64,000 nt of DNA, from NCBI GenBank assembly GCA_014529385.2, contig CM043952.1, positions 69,511,370 through 69,575,369 of the forward strand, given 5' to 3'. This document shows, one piece after another, positions 1 to 12,149 of this stretch. Under the pieces are notes generated by a model. The model saw only the letters and a list, made by a program, of their open reading frames with translations, searched no databases and was not told the origin of the DNA. The DNA is from Adiantum capillus-veneris (Eukaryota; Streptophyta; Polypodiopsida; Polypodiales; Pteridaceae). Numbering within the stretch: the first letter of the stretch is position 1; every line of letters starts with the position of its first letter. The position numbers and the translations under genes are program-made.

Positions 1-323
1 AGATTAGAGCTCCAATAATGGGTCATTAGTTCTTTTTTGGACTGGACTGATTCATGAAAGGAGGTAGGAAGGTGAATCTTTGGGTCGATATCTCTACTTT
101 TGGGATGGACTGATCACATATTTGATTCACCGTTGTATTTGCTTTCTCATGTTTGAGTAGATTGAGGTTTATTCCCTTCAGGCTTCACTACTACGCTTGT
201 GTGTGATATTGATTATAACACTAATGTTTGATTTGAATAATACTTGAAAGAAGAGATAGCATAATGAGCTATGTTTATTGGTATTGCAGGCATCCAATAA
301 GTATGTCTTCCACCGGGAATGTG
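1..323 (+). other. 5' region of the hAT transposase gene (putative intron end and first codons)
   Basis: An AT-rich stretch ends in a plausible 3' splice site (pyrimidine-rich tract, then AG at 288-289). An ATG follows at 303 and opens a short frame reading MSSTGN. If the Copia element and one copy of its 5-bp target duplication (319-323) are removed, this frame runs straight into the transposase frame that resumes at 5878. I therefore read 290-323 as the start of the interrupted hAT gene. The upstream part would be 5' UTR, intron or promoter. No terminal inverted repeat of the hAT element is visible, so its left end probably lies outside the window. Confidence 0.5.
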
Positions 324-515
324 TGAAGGAGTACGAGCGGAAGTGCGACGCGAGAGAGAGTGCGAGAAGAAGAGGACGACGATATGGTGAACTCGCTCTA
401 CTGTAATGTGTAGAGCATAGTGAGTTCTTATTAGGTTTTTACAAAAGAACATGTGTATATACCTGGCGGCCTGCCCACTTACCTGGGCGACCACATTGGG
501 CTTTATACCCCAAAA
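324..515 (-). repeat. Copia 3' LTR
   Basis: 192 bp, matching 5686-5877 apart from a few substitutions. In element orientation it starts TTTTGGGG where the other LTR has TGTTGGGG, and it ends ..CTCCTTCA. It is short for a plant Copia LTR. The TGTT to TTTT change at its outer start is next to the polypurine tract and could reflect imprecise plus-strand priming or a later mutation. Confidence 0.92.
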
Positions 516-526
516 ACCTCCCACTT
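516..526 (-). other. Copia polypurine tract
   Basis: Read on the minus strand this is a purine-rich run (TGGGAGGT) directly before the 3' LTR, the position where plus-strand DNA synthesis is primed. Confidence 0.6.
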
Positions 527-604
527 AAAGTCCAATGTGGTACTTTAAGTGTGAGAGAAGCTACTACACAAGCTAATATACAAGAGATGTAGAGAAGTGA
601 TGTA

Positions 605-3600
605 CTACCCTACACCTAACTGCTTGCGAAAATGCGCAAAGCTCTCTGAGGGAAGTCCTATTGTAAGTAGATCAGCAAGATTTTCTGTGGTGTGAACTTT
701 GACAAGCTGAAGTTGCTTATCCTCGAGCATTTCCCGGATGAAATGATACTTCACATCCACATGCTTTGTCTTTGAGTGATAAACTGGATTGCGAGCCAAT
801 TGTATAGCACTTTGACTATCACAATATAACACAGGCATCTCTTCTTTGATTCCCAAATCTGTTACTAGTCGATTAAGCCAAATTGATTCTTTGCATGCCT
901 CTGATGCTGCAACATATTCAGCCTCTGTAGTAGACTAAGTAACACAATCTTGTAATGTAGAACGCCATGATACTGCTCCACCAGCCAATGTAAAGACATA
1001 CCCTGACGTAGACCTTCGGTTGTCTAAGTCACCTGCATAATCTGAGTCTGTAAAACCCTTTACACTTAGCTCCTGACTCCCATAGCATATACGCATACTC
1101 TTTGTAGCTTTTAGGTATCTCAATATTCCTTTCACTGCCTCCCAATGTTTCTTGCCTGGGTTTGACATGTATCGACTTACTACTCCCACTGCAAATGCAA
1201 TGTCTCGGCGATTAGCAATCATTGCATACATCAAACTACCCACTGCAAACGCATATGGAATTTTATCCATTTCAGCCTGTTCTTCCTCAGACACAGGACA
1301 ATCTTGTTTGCTAAGTTTCACATATGGTGGCAATGGAACACTCAATGCCTTTCCCTTCTCCATATTGAAACGTTGCAAAACCTTGTCAATATACTCTGTT
1401 TGAGATAACCAAAGCAACTTCTTTGATCTGTCTCTCTCAATGCGCATACCAAGTATATGACTTGCCTCACCCATGTCTTTCATGTCAAACGATTTTTCCA
1501 TCTTTGACTTCAAAGCTGAAATTTCTTCCAAGTGCTTGCCAGCAATCAACATGTCATCCACATACAAAATAAGGATCATCCAACTGCCATCCTTAGCCTT
1601 CTTTGTATATAGACAGTGATCGAACTCACTACGTTTGTAGCCTTGACAAAGCATAAACTTGTGTAATTTATGGTACCATGCCCTCGGTGATTGTTCTAAG
1701 CCATAAAGACTCTTTAACAACTGGCATACCCAATCTTCCTTGCCTTTCTCAACAAACCCTTCCAGCTGCTGCATGTAAATTTCCACATCTAAATCACCAT
1801 GCAAGAACGCTGTCTTGACATCCATTTGGTGCAACACCAAATCTAATATGGCAACCAATGCAAGAAAGCATCTCAATGTAGTCATCTTGACGACCGGAGA
1901 GAAGACTTCATCAAAGTCAATGCCTTGTTCTTGCTTAAAGCCCTTGGCAACAAGCCTTGATTTGTACTTTGGCTGACTATCATGAGCGGTGATCTTATAC
2001 CTGTAAACCCATTTACAAGGTAGAGCCTTTTTGCCCCGTGGTAATTTAACTAGCTTCCATGTTTGGTTTTTATGCAGAGCTGTCATCTCTGACTGCATGG
2101 CCAATTGCCAATTCCCGGAGTCCTTCATTTGCACTGCTTCCTTGTAACATGAAGGCTCATTGCAATCAGTCAACATGACATAGTTCATAGATGGAACAAA
2201 CCTATCAGGAGGTTGCGTGACACATCCAGATCTACGCACAATAGGTGGCTCAGGCTCAGCCACAACCTGTGGTTCCACTCTATCCTGTCCTTGCTCCTCT
2301 TGAGCCCTAACATTTTGTCTTGCACGTGCAGGTCCATCTTCTTGGAAGACAACTCTTCTAATCTCCTCAACCCTCTCTGGTTTAGAATGATATTTGGACT
2401 CATTAAAGTGAACATCATTGCTGCGGACAACCTTTCTGGATTCGGGATCCCAAAGTCTGTACCCCATCTCACCAGAATTACCATAGCCTAGAAAGATGCA
2501 CTTTCTACTCTTTGGCTCAAGTTTGTTCCTAAATTCCTTTGAAACGTGAGTATATTATGCCTCACAGCCAAAGACTCTGAGATGCTTGTATGAGGGCATT
2601 TTGCCTGAACATACCATCTCTGGCACTGAATCCTTCTGCAAAACCTTGCTAGGAGATCTATTTAAAAGATGAACAGCTGTTGATACAGCTTCAGCCCAAA
2701 ACCCATTTGGCAGTTGTGCATTAGACAACATACTTTTGACCTTCTCTTGTATGGTCCTATTCATCCTCTCAGCAACACCATTTTGAGGAGGATTGTAAGG
2801 AGCAGTAAGTTCACGTTTTATACCTTTTGACTCACAAAACTCCTGAAAGGCCTTTGAAACATACTCTCCACCATTGTCAGTGCGTAAGCATTTAAGCTTC
2901 TTGCCACTCTGATTCTCCACAAGTGTCACAAACGTTTTGAAAACACTAAAAGCTTCATCCTTGTGCTTGAGAAAGTAAACCCATACTTTCCTCGAGTAAT
3001 CATCTATAAATGTCATAAAGTAAGAAGCTCCCCCTAGAGATAGGTTAGGCATAGGTCCACACAAATCACCATGAACAAGTGCCAACTGTGTATCTCTTCT
3101 ACTGCTTCTATGCTTATGTGGCTGCTGTGTTTGCTTACCATACAGACAATGTTCACAGAATTCAAAATCATTAAATGAAAAGCCAGGCAAATAACCAGAA
3201 CGAGACAAGATTTCCATTCCCTTCTTGGACATATGTCCTAACCGGCTATGCCACAAAGAAACGTTTGGCTGCTCGGTTACATTGATTACATTTTTAGAGA
3301 CATTTGATACATAAATCATGTAAAGTCCTCCAGACTTTACTCCATGTGCTACTGTCATAGAACCCTTGGATATCTTCCACATGTTCTGTCCAAAAGTGGT
3401 GAGGTAGCCAGCATCATCAAGTAAACCTGTGCCGATCAAGCTCTTTGTAATTGCGGGAACATGTCTCACATTCTTCAGCGTGAAAGAAGAGCCATTCTGA
3501 AACTTCAATTGAACATCTCCAACACCTAAGATCTCACATGTCTTCCCATTGCCTAGCCGAACATGATCTTTAGTGGTCACATAAGAGGTAAACCACTCCT

Positions 3601-4588
3601 TGTTTGGAGACACATGAAGTGATGCCCTTGAGTCTATAATCCAGTCACTCAGTGCATTTCCATCAGATGCTGTAAGAAGAGCTGAGTCCATTGTATTCTT
3701 CAAGAAGTAGATGTCTCCTAACACTAGACTGTCATCCTCTGCAACAGTGTTTGTCACATTTATTTCTTGAATCTTCACTGAGGACTTGTTCTTCTCACCA
3801 TGGTCTTCAGCTTTCTCTTTGCCTTTTTCTGCTTTCCATTCTCTGCAGTCTCTTTTCATGTGACCCTTCTTGCCACAATGGTAGCATTCTATGTCACTCT
3901 TGCCTTTAGCACTGCGGGACTTGCTACGAGACTGATTCCTCTTTCCACCTTTGTACTTTTCTTTGGTCCTTCCCCTGAAAACTAAGGCTGTTCCTTTGCC
4001 TTTGTCCATTGTCTTTCTATTGGTTTCTTCTGTAAGCAGACTTCCTTCTACACCTGCTATGTTCAAACCATCTGGAGGTGCAGAATTACTCAAAGCTGTG
4101 CGAAAAGTGTCCCAACTTTCCGGCAATGTGATCAACAGGAACATAGCTCTAACAGGTTCATCAAACTTGACACCTTGAGCTGACAACTGACTATAGATTG
4201 TGTTGAATTCATTCAGATAATTGGACATAGGTGTCCCTTCTTTCATCTTCAAGTCAACAAGCTTCTTAAGCCATTATACCTGTGAAGCTGCACTCTGTTT
4301 CTCATAAAGATCACTCAGCTTTAACCATGCTTGATAAGCCGACATCTCGTCTGCTACATTGAAGTAAACGCTTTCTGCCAAAGTCAGCATAATGGTAGAA
4401 AGTGCCAATTCATCCATTTCGCTCCATTCATCTTCGTCCATATCTTCTGGTTTTATCCCCTTGAGCTTTATAGGTTTTATCTGCTTCTTTTGTACCAACA
4501 CGTGCCAAATCTTCTTCTTCCACAATGGGAAATTGGTTCCATCCAGCTTCTTGATATTGTAAAGAGCAGTGTCCTGTGATCCAGCCAT
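605..4588 (-). pseudogene. Copia gag-pol polyprotein, one frame with three stops
   Basis: One continuous minus-strand frame of about 1,328 codons, typical for Copia, starting at ATG 4588. Order: gag (from 4588), CCHC knuckle CYHCGKKGHMKRDC near 3845-3890, protease near 3620-3645, GAG-pre-integrase HHCC region near 3100-3250, integrase core with a TDNGGEY-type motif near 2865 and NGVAERMNRT downstream, RT with YVDD near 1550-1565, and RNase H to 605. In-frame stops lie near 4254, 2555 and 935. The reading frame is the same across all of them, so these are point mutations rather than frameshifts. The protease active site reads DSRAS where DSGAS is usual, a Gly-to-Arg change explained by one G-to-A transition. 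Cytoplasmic virus-like particle assembly and copying are the family role; this copy is probably dead. Confidence 0.92.
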
Positions 4589-5671
4589 AGTTACGCTTCA
4601 CAGTGGTTTACTTTCCTGGGAAAAATTCGGCAGAGTTTCCCCTGTAAACTGAACTCTGAACCAATATCAACCTGTCAAATGAACCAAGAAAGCTTCAGAT
4701 TCTGCATAAATTTCGGCAGAGTCTCCTTTGTAAAATGGCTCTGGTGTACTAAAAACAGACCAAAAAATAGCTCAAAAAACCACTGTCTCTCTAACACTGT
4801 AAGATGTGGGTAAACCTGTCCTCCACCTGTACTGTCTCTGACTGTCCTGTCACTATCCTGTAAGCATAGACTACGACAATGCCTCAACGGCAGTAAAGCA
4901 AAGATGCAATCCCAACTGTCTAACTCACAGTCAATACATCCTAGCTGCCTATCTAAGGGTGCTCGAGGGATCGCTCCAAGACCTGTATCACCGAAAGGAT
5001 CTCAACATTCGAGAATCCCCCAGCTCAATAAAACCTCACTCGACCCTCAACAAAGGCTGCAGTAAATCTGACAGTACATAGACTTCCCACAAAGTCATAC
5101 ATCCACAAATTTCCTACTGTATGCTGTAACCGCTGCGGCGGTTGTTTGCTGCGTGACTCACAGCCAGCAAACCCTCAACAGACATACATCATCTCTGACA
5201 ATACATCCCATGTGGAAGTACCTGCAATGTCAGGATGAAATCTAGAATATCAAGCAGCAAACACAAGCTACCTGATGAACTAGTGGATGTCGTCTACAGA
5301 CTGTGTATAGATGCGCCCGTGTCGTATGTGACACGCCTCCAAGAACTGTGAGCCGTCCTCAATGTGTAGACAACCACAAATCAACACTCTGGGAGTGTCG
5401 ATATCCTCATCACCTGCAGTCATAGGCCGAAAACCCCAAATTTGCAGAGTCGGATCTGCACCCGCCGAGACCACGTAGTCGAAAATGGCCTGCGCAGACC
5501 TTTGTCGAAGCCGAACGGTGGCCGAGATGACCTCAGAACGAAATTCTGACAACACCGTGCCCTATGGGCTCACCCACGAGATTTGGGGCCATGTCTTCGC
5601 CTGTCGAATTTCACTCCAATCTGAGCTGGTGACTCTAGCCTCCTATAGTGCTGCCTCGAGCCTTGATCTGA
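4589..5671 (-). other. Copia untranslated leader
   Basis: About 1.08 kb between the primer-binding site and the gag ATG. I see no convincing coding sequence, only short shadow frames. A GC-rich dyad (ccgctgcggcgg, about 5131-5142) could be part of a structured packaging or dimerisation region, but this is inference. The leader is long relative to the 192-bp LTRs. Confidence 0.6.
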
Positions 5672-5683
5672 GCTCTGATACCA
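5672..5683 (-). other. Copia primer-binding site (initiator Met tRNA type)
   Basis: The minus strand reads TGGTATCAGAGC two bases after the LTR end. This is the usual Copia PBS, complementary to the 3' end of initiator methionine tRNA. Confidence 0.88.
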
Positions 5684-5685
5684 GT

Positions 5686-5877
5686 TGAAGGAGTACGAGC
5701 GGAAGTGCGACACGAGAGAGAGTGCGAGAAGAAGAGCACGACGATATGGTGAACTCACTCTATTGTAATGTGTAGAGCATAGTGAGTTCTTATTAGGTTT
5801 TTACAAAAGAACATGTGTACATACCTGGCGGCCTGCCCACTTACCTGGGCGACCACATTGGGCTTTATACCCCAACA
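5686..5877 (-). repeat. Copia 5' LTR
   Basis: 192 bp, starting TGTTGGGG and ending ..CTTCA in element orientation. It contains GGGGTATAAAG close to its start, which could serve as the TATA box (about 5860-5873 on the minus strand). It would drive transcription towards lower coordinates. Confidence 0.9.
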
Positions 5878-8135
5878 ATGTGAGCGGTGATGTTGGTGTC
5901 TCAAGCGTGGATTCCTTGAGGAGACCTCCTATCTCAATGCTAGGTTCTTCTTCGCAGGGCACCACTTCGCAGGGCAAGCGAAAGGCAGGTGGAAAAAGTC
6001 CAAGACCCGAGTGGAATTTTGCCACAAATTTAAATAAGTATCAAGATTGGAAATGTAACTTTTGTGGCGAAGAGAAATTTGGAGGAGCACCAACAATAAG
6101 GTATTATTTGCTAGGTGGCAATACCAGAATCCAAGGAGGAAAGTACAAGGGCTTAGGAGCAGAAGAAGCAGCTATGCACTTAAAATCTTTGATTGGTAAG
6201 ATAATTTCCACGAGCAAAAGATCAAAACTCTCTACTTTCGACCATCACACCCGGGTATCGATAAGATCAAACCAAGACGAGGGATCATTGGGTGTAACGC
6301 AAACCAATGGAAGCACTCAAAGCAGGGAACCAACTTCTCATATCGATGGAACTACACCTCCAAACCATGGATCTCCTGACTTTCAGGTAGGATCGTCAAA
6401 AAGTAGACAGGTTAGCTTACAGACGAGCTTCAAAACGCTTGCCTTAGAAGAAGCACAACTTGCACTAGCTAAAGCCGTCTATTTCACTGGGGGATCATTG
6501 GCCATTGTCACCCGTGATGCATGGAAGTCAGCTTGGAAACGCATTGGGGAGTATGATGCTGGATTTACCCCTCCAACATATCACCACATGAGAAACCAAC
6601 TGTTGGATAAATGTTACACAAGCACACAACAGGATATTCAAAGGGTAATATTAAATGCAACAGAACAATCTGGATACACCATAGTTAGTGATGGTTGGTC
6701 CAACGTTCAAAGGTGGCCATTGATTACCATCATGCTTGTATGTCCTCATGGTGAATGTTTTATCAAAGCTATGGATAGCTCTGGTCAAATAAAGTCTGGC
6801 AGTTTAATAGCTGACATCATTGGCGACGCAGTCGAGGAACTTGGAAAAGAAAATGTTGTCCAAGTAATCATGGACAATGCCAAAAATTGCAGGGTTGCAG
6901 GTAGGATACTTGAAAGTCGCTTCTCTCACCTATATAGTGTTGGTTGCAGTACACACAGCTTGAACTTGGTATTGCAAGATTGGTACAAGAGTAATGACAC
7001 AGAGTGGTTCAAATGGATAGTAAACAATGCTCGCTTAATAGTCAAGTTTGTTTTGAAGCGTCAGAGGGTTCTTGACATGTACCGTCAGGGGATGTCTACT
7101 GTGTTAAAACTGTCGTGCAAAACTAGATTTTGCACCAACTACTATACGGTAGAATCACTAATAAAAAATAAGAATGCTGTGATGGAGACATTTGTTTGTG
7201 CCACTTTTTCAGAATGGGAGGCCGGTCAAAGGGAGAAGATAAAAAGAAAAATAGGGGTGATCAGAGATCTACTAGCGGATCGCCACTTCTGGGATGATGT
7301 GGTGGATGTGCACAATGTCATGATGCCAATTATTCTCGCATTACGCCAACTGGATTATGCCTTGCCTAACATAGGTAAGGTGTGGATGGCTTGGTGGAGT
7401 GTTCAAGAAAGCCTTGCAAATCTAGAGGAGCCCCAGGAGCGAATTGTGAAGCCTTGGAAGACACCATTCACTCAAAAGAGGAGAGAAATTTTGAGAAAGT
7501 ATGTGCATGGTCGATGGGTTGGAGCACATAGTCCACTACACAGCGTAGCTTTCTTATTGGATCCAGAGTATTGGGCAATGGAAATAGACAAACTTGATGA
7601 GGAGGTGCTAGAAGACTTTTATGATGTGATAGGCAGGTTTTATGCTGATCCTGATGAGCATGCATCAATTGTTACTGATCTTACGAAGTTTAAACTCAAA
7701 GAGGGTAAGTTTAGTACAGAACTTGTGCAGAAACTTGCCACGGAGCAACCAGCGTGGAAGTGGTGGATGATGAATGGTGGTAGTGCACCCACCTAGCTGT
7801 TAGAATCCTAGCCCAATGTGAATCCAATTCAAGTTCTGAGAGAAACTGGAGTACATATAAATATGTACATTCCATCATCAGAAACCGCCTTCTAAATTCA
7901 AGAGCTGAAAAATTAGTGTATATGTACTACAACCCCCCATCGGCTATTGGCAAGAGTGCAAGCTGAGAACTACAAAGAGGAGATGCCGCGCTGGACTTAT
8001 GATGTAACCAATGATGAGGTGGACGAAGACAGTGAGCTACAAGGGGAATCTCATGAAGTAGAAACTACATGTACTTTAGAAGAGATTGAAGAGAATTTGG
8101 AAATTGAACCAACTTTGACCTGTCGCAACAAGTGA
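5878..8135 (+). pseudogene. hAT-type transposase (BED/DUF659), interrupted and frameshifted
   Basis: Main frame 5880-7796 (638 codons), continuing the ATG at 303 across the Copia insertion. The N-terminus has a BED-like CNFC zinc-finger half, but the usual His pair reads RYYL, so zinc binding is doubtful. A DUF659-type catalytic core follows: SDGWSN with the first Asp (about residue 265), a central VIMDNAKNC with the second Asp (about 325), then GCSTHSLNLV (CxxH). The dimerisation end is out of frame: after 7796 another frame gives LAVRILAQ and SSSERNWST up to about 7940. A second shift in the C-run near 7932 then restores a frame to 8135 (LARVQAENYKEE, acidic tail). The family cuts and pastes DNA in the nucleus. 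Two frameshifts plus the Copia insertion make this copy inactive, although the catalytic core is well kept. Confidence 0.85.
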
Positions 8136-8438
8136 CGGTGGTTTAATTAATAGATTATCGAATCCATTGAGTGACTTTTGTTTAAGTTCAGAAACTGTTT
8201 ATCTTATAATCTTTTTTTTTATATTTAGTTTAAGGTTTAGACATTTGCTTAATAATAAACGAAGCCCTTAAAAAACTTTACAAGGCCACAAATCACTATT
8301 AAAGCTTCATAATATACAAAGCCCTAACAAATCTTTGCATTATCACATATCATAATTGAAGCTGAAGTGAAGACAATTCACAATTCACTAATAAATTCTC
8401 GCAAGACAACGAGTAAATGTTTTCAAATGTCACAAAAA
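8136..8438. other. Spacer between convergent genes
   Basis: AT-rich, about 300 bp, between the stop of the transposase tail and the stop of the RING-finger gene. It has a T run and an AATAAA-like sequence (taataataaacg, about 8249). It probably holds both 3' UTRs. No other structure seen. Confidence 0.4.
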
Positions 8439-9395
8439 CTATCCAAGTGATAGTGAAATATTTGTGAGAATATCTTCATTCTCCTGTTCACGCTGACCTT
8501 TAAGCTTATTATAGTCTTCAGACATTTTGAACATTGCATATAGCTTTTTGGATATCTCATACTCACATATAGCACAATGAAAGCTATTCATCATGCTTTG
8601 CATCAAGCATGATATATGGTACATATGTCCGCATGGCAAGCTGAAGTGACCACACCACTCATGAAAGAATGATCTACATATGGGGCAAGGGCCACCGTGC
8701 TCACCAGAAGCTGGAGGGGCCTCAATAGATGTTGGGTGCTCAATCAATGTGGTAGCATTTTGCTTTTGTATAGTTGCCTCTAACTCTTTTATGTGGCGAG
8801 ATAGCACCTTCACCTCCCTTTGCAAGTCTCTATTTAGGGTTGCTTCTGCATGAGAGCCTTGTGTATCTTGTGATGCTTGCCTGAGTTGAGTTTGAAGCTC
8901 CTCCTTAACTTGGTGCACTTCCATTGATGCACCTTCTAGTGCCAATGACATCTCTTGCCGTGTGACGGTGATTGCATTGTTGCGAATGTCCTCAACCGTC
9001 ATATGAGGTGTCCTTCAGCTGAAGTCCACTGCTTCACCCAAGATATAATGCATGTATAGCATCTTGGCAAACCACAATGGACAATCCATATGATGCATAA
9101 GATGACCCATAACATCGAGATATATGTTCTCTCCATTGTCTCGTACGTCTGCATTAATGAATTGTGATAGCTTGACCCGGCCTTTCTTGATGTTGTCATC
9201 TGCAACGCCTGGCCATATGGATTTGACCATTTCTCGGTCAATCCTAGAGTTCACCTTTTTCCATTGTGTACCCACTAGGTTGGCCCACTGGGAGCAACGA
9301 GCTGCAATTCGAGCGGTGTCATTCACTCCACCGCCTTCACACATGGATCTGAGACGCTCAAAAGCCCGCTTATTCCTTTGATTATCATTATCCAT
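8439..9395 (-). pseudogene. Coiled-coil/RING-H2 protein convergent with the hAT transposase, one in-frame TGA
   Basis: Starts at ATG 9395. A 126-codon frame (9015-9395) ends in TGA, then the same frame continues from 9002 to 8439, giving about 318 codons with a single stop. The N-terminal part (WANLVGTQWKKVN, WPGVADDNIKKGRVKL) belongs to no family I recognise. The middle (about residues 135-230) is Glu/Gln-rich and predicted coiled coil. The C-terminal third has a RING-H2 pattern: CPIC, then CGHMYHISC, then CAIC. RING domains usually recruit E2 enzymes for ubiquitination. The gene faces the transposase tail to tail, and Gypsy element 1 starts only 61 bp upstream of its ATG. It may be an accessory gene of the hAT element or a captured host gene; I cannot tell which. 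The TGA is most simply a one-base decay. Confidence 0.6.
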
Positions 9396-9456
9396 GTCCT
9401 GATTAAATACTATACTTCAGTTACGGCATACAAACTTAACGATAATCAATTGCTAT
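9396..9456. other. Truncated upstream region of the RING gene, left flank of Gypsy 1
   Basis: 61 bp of AT-rich sequence ending ..gataatcaattgctat. The end resembles the 36-bp tandem repeat found on the other side of Gypsy element 1, so this is probably the outermost, diverged unit of that array. Confidence 0.45.
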
Positions 9457-11078
9457 TGATAGCCGTTTTTCGGCTCTCCATAATTGCCATAGTAAGTTAC
9501 TCCACCCTACCAAATTCACCCAAACGCTATGGCTATCCCTACCATTTCACTATAAATATGCGTGTGTAAGTTAGGGGGCTTTTCCCATATCTTCTTAAAA
9601 TCCTCATCTAGCTAGTCATTGGGCTAGTTGAGTCAAAAAAATAAATAAAATCAAAAAAATAAAATATATTATGGTCCATTTGTGTGTAAATATTGCAGTA
9701 TATATATGGCCTAAATATAGGGATTTTTATAATTATTTTGGTATTTTATTTAAATATTTATACTTAGGTGTGTGTTTTATTAAACCTATGTACACCTTCT
9801 TTCATCCTCTTACACCATAAGTATATTTTTTGCCAATATGTACATACTCTAACCTTATATTTTTCCTTTATACGAATCACCCCCACATTTTCACCCTCAC
9901 CCTTCTGAAAACAAAAAAATTGATTTCTACTCATTGGTCACGTTTATTATATTATTTACTTGCATACCTTTTCCTCTTTCACCCAAAATAATTCAAAGAG
10001 GGACCATATCATATGATTCCAATATCTTTCCATATCCATAATTCCTCCAAATTTTTATTATTATTTTTACTCATTATTCTAACACCATGTGCTCATTGAC
10101 CTAAAGTCCATGAATAGTCCATACACTAGTCCCACCATGTATATATTTCTTTATTCACCAATAATCCTCCTCCATGCATGGGTCAAGGGAAACTTGGATT
10201 CTTTGTATTATGATATGACAAATGAGGGGTTCACTCTTGGATGCATTGTACAAATTCATCAAAGGAGGGGGCCACTAAAAGCCTTTTGCAGGCATAAAAA
10301 CAGGCTTTTTGGTGAGAATTTTGGCACCTATCTCCACTCCGAATTTGGAGTGGTGGTCAAAAGAGAAAATGTATCCCATGCTTTGAGTAATCACCTCAAA
10401 TATTTTCATGATTTTTGGAGTAACCACCGGTGAGCTATGATTTTTTGAGTGGACCCCAGTCTGCCGACTTTTCTCACAAGTAGCCCATAGTCTTCTCTCA
10501 CCTCTTTCCACACTTCTACACACACACACACACACATTCCTCTCAATCCCTCCCTCAAACCTGCACCTTCAATGGTTTCTCTCATCTTCTTCACCATTAA
10601 CCTCCCCTCTTACTTCCATAGCTCTCATATGAGCTCTCCATATATATACACCATCTCTATGCCTCTCTCTATTATCTCCAAAGTACAATTCCATTTTACT
10701 CCTTATATATATACATACATTCAGCATGTGTACCATGATTAACGTCTGCAAATCAAGAGATCTCATCAACGGAATTACTATTTTCATCACGATAATCAAC
10801 CTTGGCGGCGGTGGCGTAAAGAAGGGAAGACGAAGAAGAAGATCGATAGTCATTTTGAGAACCTACACAAGTAAGTCCAAAACTTCTTCAAGCTTCACCA
10901 TCACAAGGATTTTCTCACTTCATTCAACCATATTACTTCAACCATCCACCCCATTCTACCCATTTTAAATATATCATTAACTTTCTAGTGATTACTAACA
11001 CTAACCACTAACATACTAACACAAAATAGCCATTGACCTAACCATAAAAGACACCTCACCTCAAGACATGTGTATAGT

Positions 11079-11127
<49 letters not shown>

Positions 11128-11296
11128 TACTTACTTTCACCTTATCTACCATCAATAATGCTCTCTTTTGAGCCCACACCCATGACTCAAGCAGACAAAG
11201 AAGGCCCGCAATGTTTTGATATTCAAAAAACTCATAATCCTGATTTATTAGCTTGTAAATTAGGATTTCCAATAATCTTAATGAGGGGTCTCCAAC

Positions 11297-11307
11297 CTAT
11301 AAATAGG
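11297..11307 (+). promoter_or_regulatory. Gypsy 1 LTR TATA box
   Basis: CTATAAATAGG within the 5' LTR, conserved at 19934-19944 in the 3' LTR. Transcription would start about 30 bp downstream, which defines U3 as roughly the first 1.87 kb of the LTR. Confidence 0.7.
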
Positions 11308-11507
11308 CCCCTCTCCTACTTGTAAAACAACCTCCAACATCTCACATAGCACCCCAACACTCTATGCCTGAGGAGAGACTTAGGTGTAGCAACCACTTGT
11401 GAGCTTCACTCTTGGTGTGAGAGAAGCCTTCAAGCCACACATTGCAAGTGAGAGAGCGTGAGTTCCACAAATCTCAAAACCACTATTGTATATGCTCCTT
11501 CATCATC

Positions 11508-11513
11508 AATAAA
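11508..11513 (+). terminator. Gypsy 1 LTR polyadenylation signal
   Basis: AATAAA about 200 bp after the LTR TATA box. The functional copy for the element RNA is the matching site in the 3' LTR at 20145-20150. This spacing gives an R region of about 200 bp. Confidence 0.5.
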
Positions 11514-12149
11514 TTGAGGTTTGGTGCATCAAATGCGTGATTCGACGTTGAAATCTTCGTCCTTCCATTTGTGCAATACGGTTTGGTGAATTCAAGGTGA
11601 CTTGTGTATTTTGAGTTTTTATCGGTTGATCTTGATGTTAGAAAGTGTTTAGTGTGTTTTTCATTGCCAGTTTTTTGTCCATTGTAAGAGGGTATTGTGG
11701 TGAGAGGTCTCCCACACCCTAAGACAGTGTGTGTGTGTGTGTTTTGGCAATGTTTAGCAATCACTAAGCATTGAGTGAGTTTTGTACAAGTTCTACGATA
11801 GCATCATAACGAACCATCTCCATTTGCAAGTCACAAATAATGTATTACACAAGATCCTTTCCTCTCTCTCTTCCCTTTGCTCTAGCTCTGTCTGGTCCAT
11901 TTCACGTGTGTCTTGGTGTGAGGTTGCTTCTGTGTGTTGTGTGGTGCATCTTCTTGGTTGTGCCAAAATCTCTCTTGCGTCCTTGTTCGCATACCATAAC
12001 TAGGTGGTGCCCCTATCTTGTTTGGGTTTGACTGTGGGTTTGTTGTTGTGTTGTGCTTGTGGTTGCCCCAGCCCCAATTGAGCAACACGGGAGCCTTGAG
12101 GGGTGTTTAGAGGTCGCCTCTCTTGTTGCCCGCCCCGGACCGCCTCAAT

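Larger units (their letters stand above)
324..5877 (-). mobile_element. Ty1/Copia LTR retrotransposon, full length but decayed
   Basis: A complete 5.55-kb element on the minus strand. Two 192-bp LTRs (324-515 and 5686-5877) are nearly identical. An initiator-Met-tRNA-type primer site lies inside the 5' LTR and a purine-rich tract lies inside the 3' LTR. Between them a single gag-pol frame shows the Copia order: gag, CCHC knuckle, protease, integrase, reverse transcriptase, RNase H. The flanks carry a perfect 5-bp duplication, ATGTG, at 319-323 and 5878-5882. It sits inside the first codons of a hAT transposase gene. Three in-frame stops and a mutated protease site suggest it is no longer autonomous. 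Confidence 0.93.
9457..12147 (+). repeat. Gypsy 1 5' LTR
   Basis: 2,691 bp, TGATAGCC at the start and CCGCCTCA at the end. It matches 18038-20777 with scattered substitutions and microsatellite length differences: (CA) about 10518-10536 and (CT) about 11080-11125. Short frames inside the LTR are not conserved as coding sequence and I do not call them genes. Confidence 0.92.

Noticed and set aside
7947-8135. Independent small acidic protein after the transposase
   Set aside because: It reads as the frameshifted C-terminus of the hAT transposase (continuing NWST..NSRAEKLVY), not a separate gene.
9012-9015. Programmed TGA readthrough in the RING gene
   Set aside because: One stop in a gene next to decayed transposons is best explained as mutation; there is no stimulatory context that I can support.
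10089-10433. 114-codon ORF repeated in both Gypsy 1 LTRs (10089 and 18667)
   Set aside because: It is duplicated only because LTRs are copies. No domain is seen and it lies in U3 upstream of the TATA box. LTR-encoded proteins exist in some elements, but nothing supports one here.
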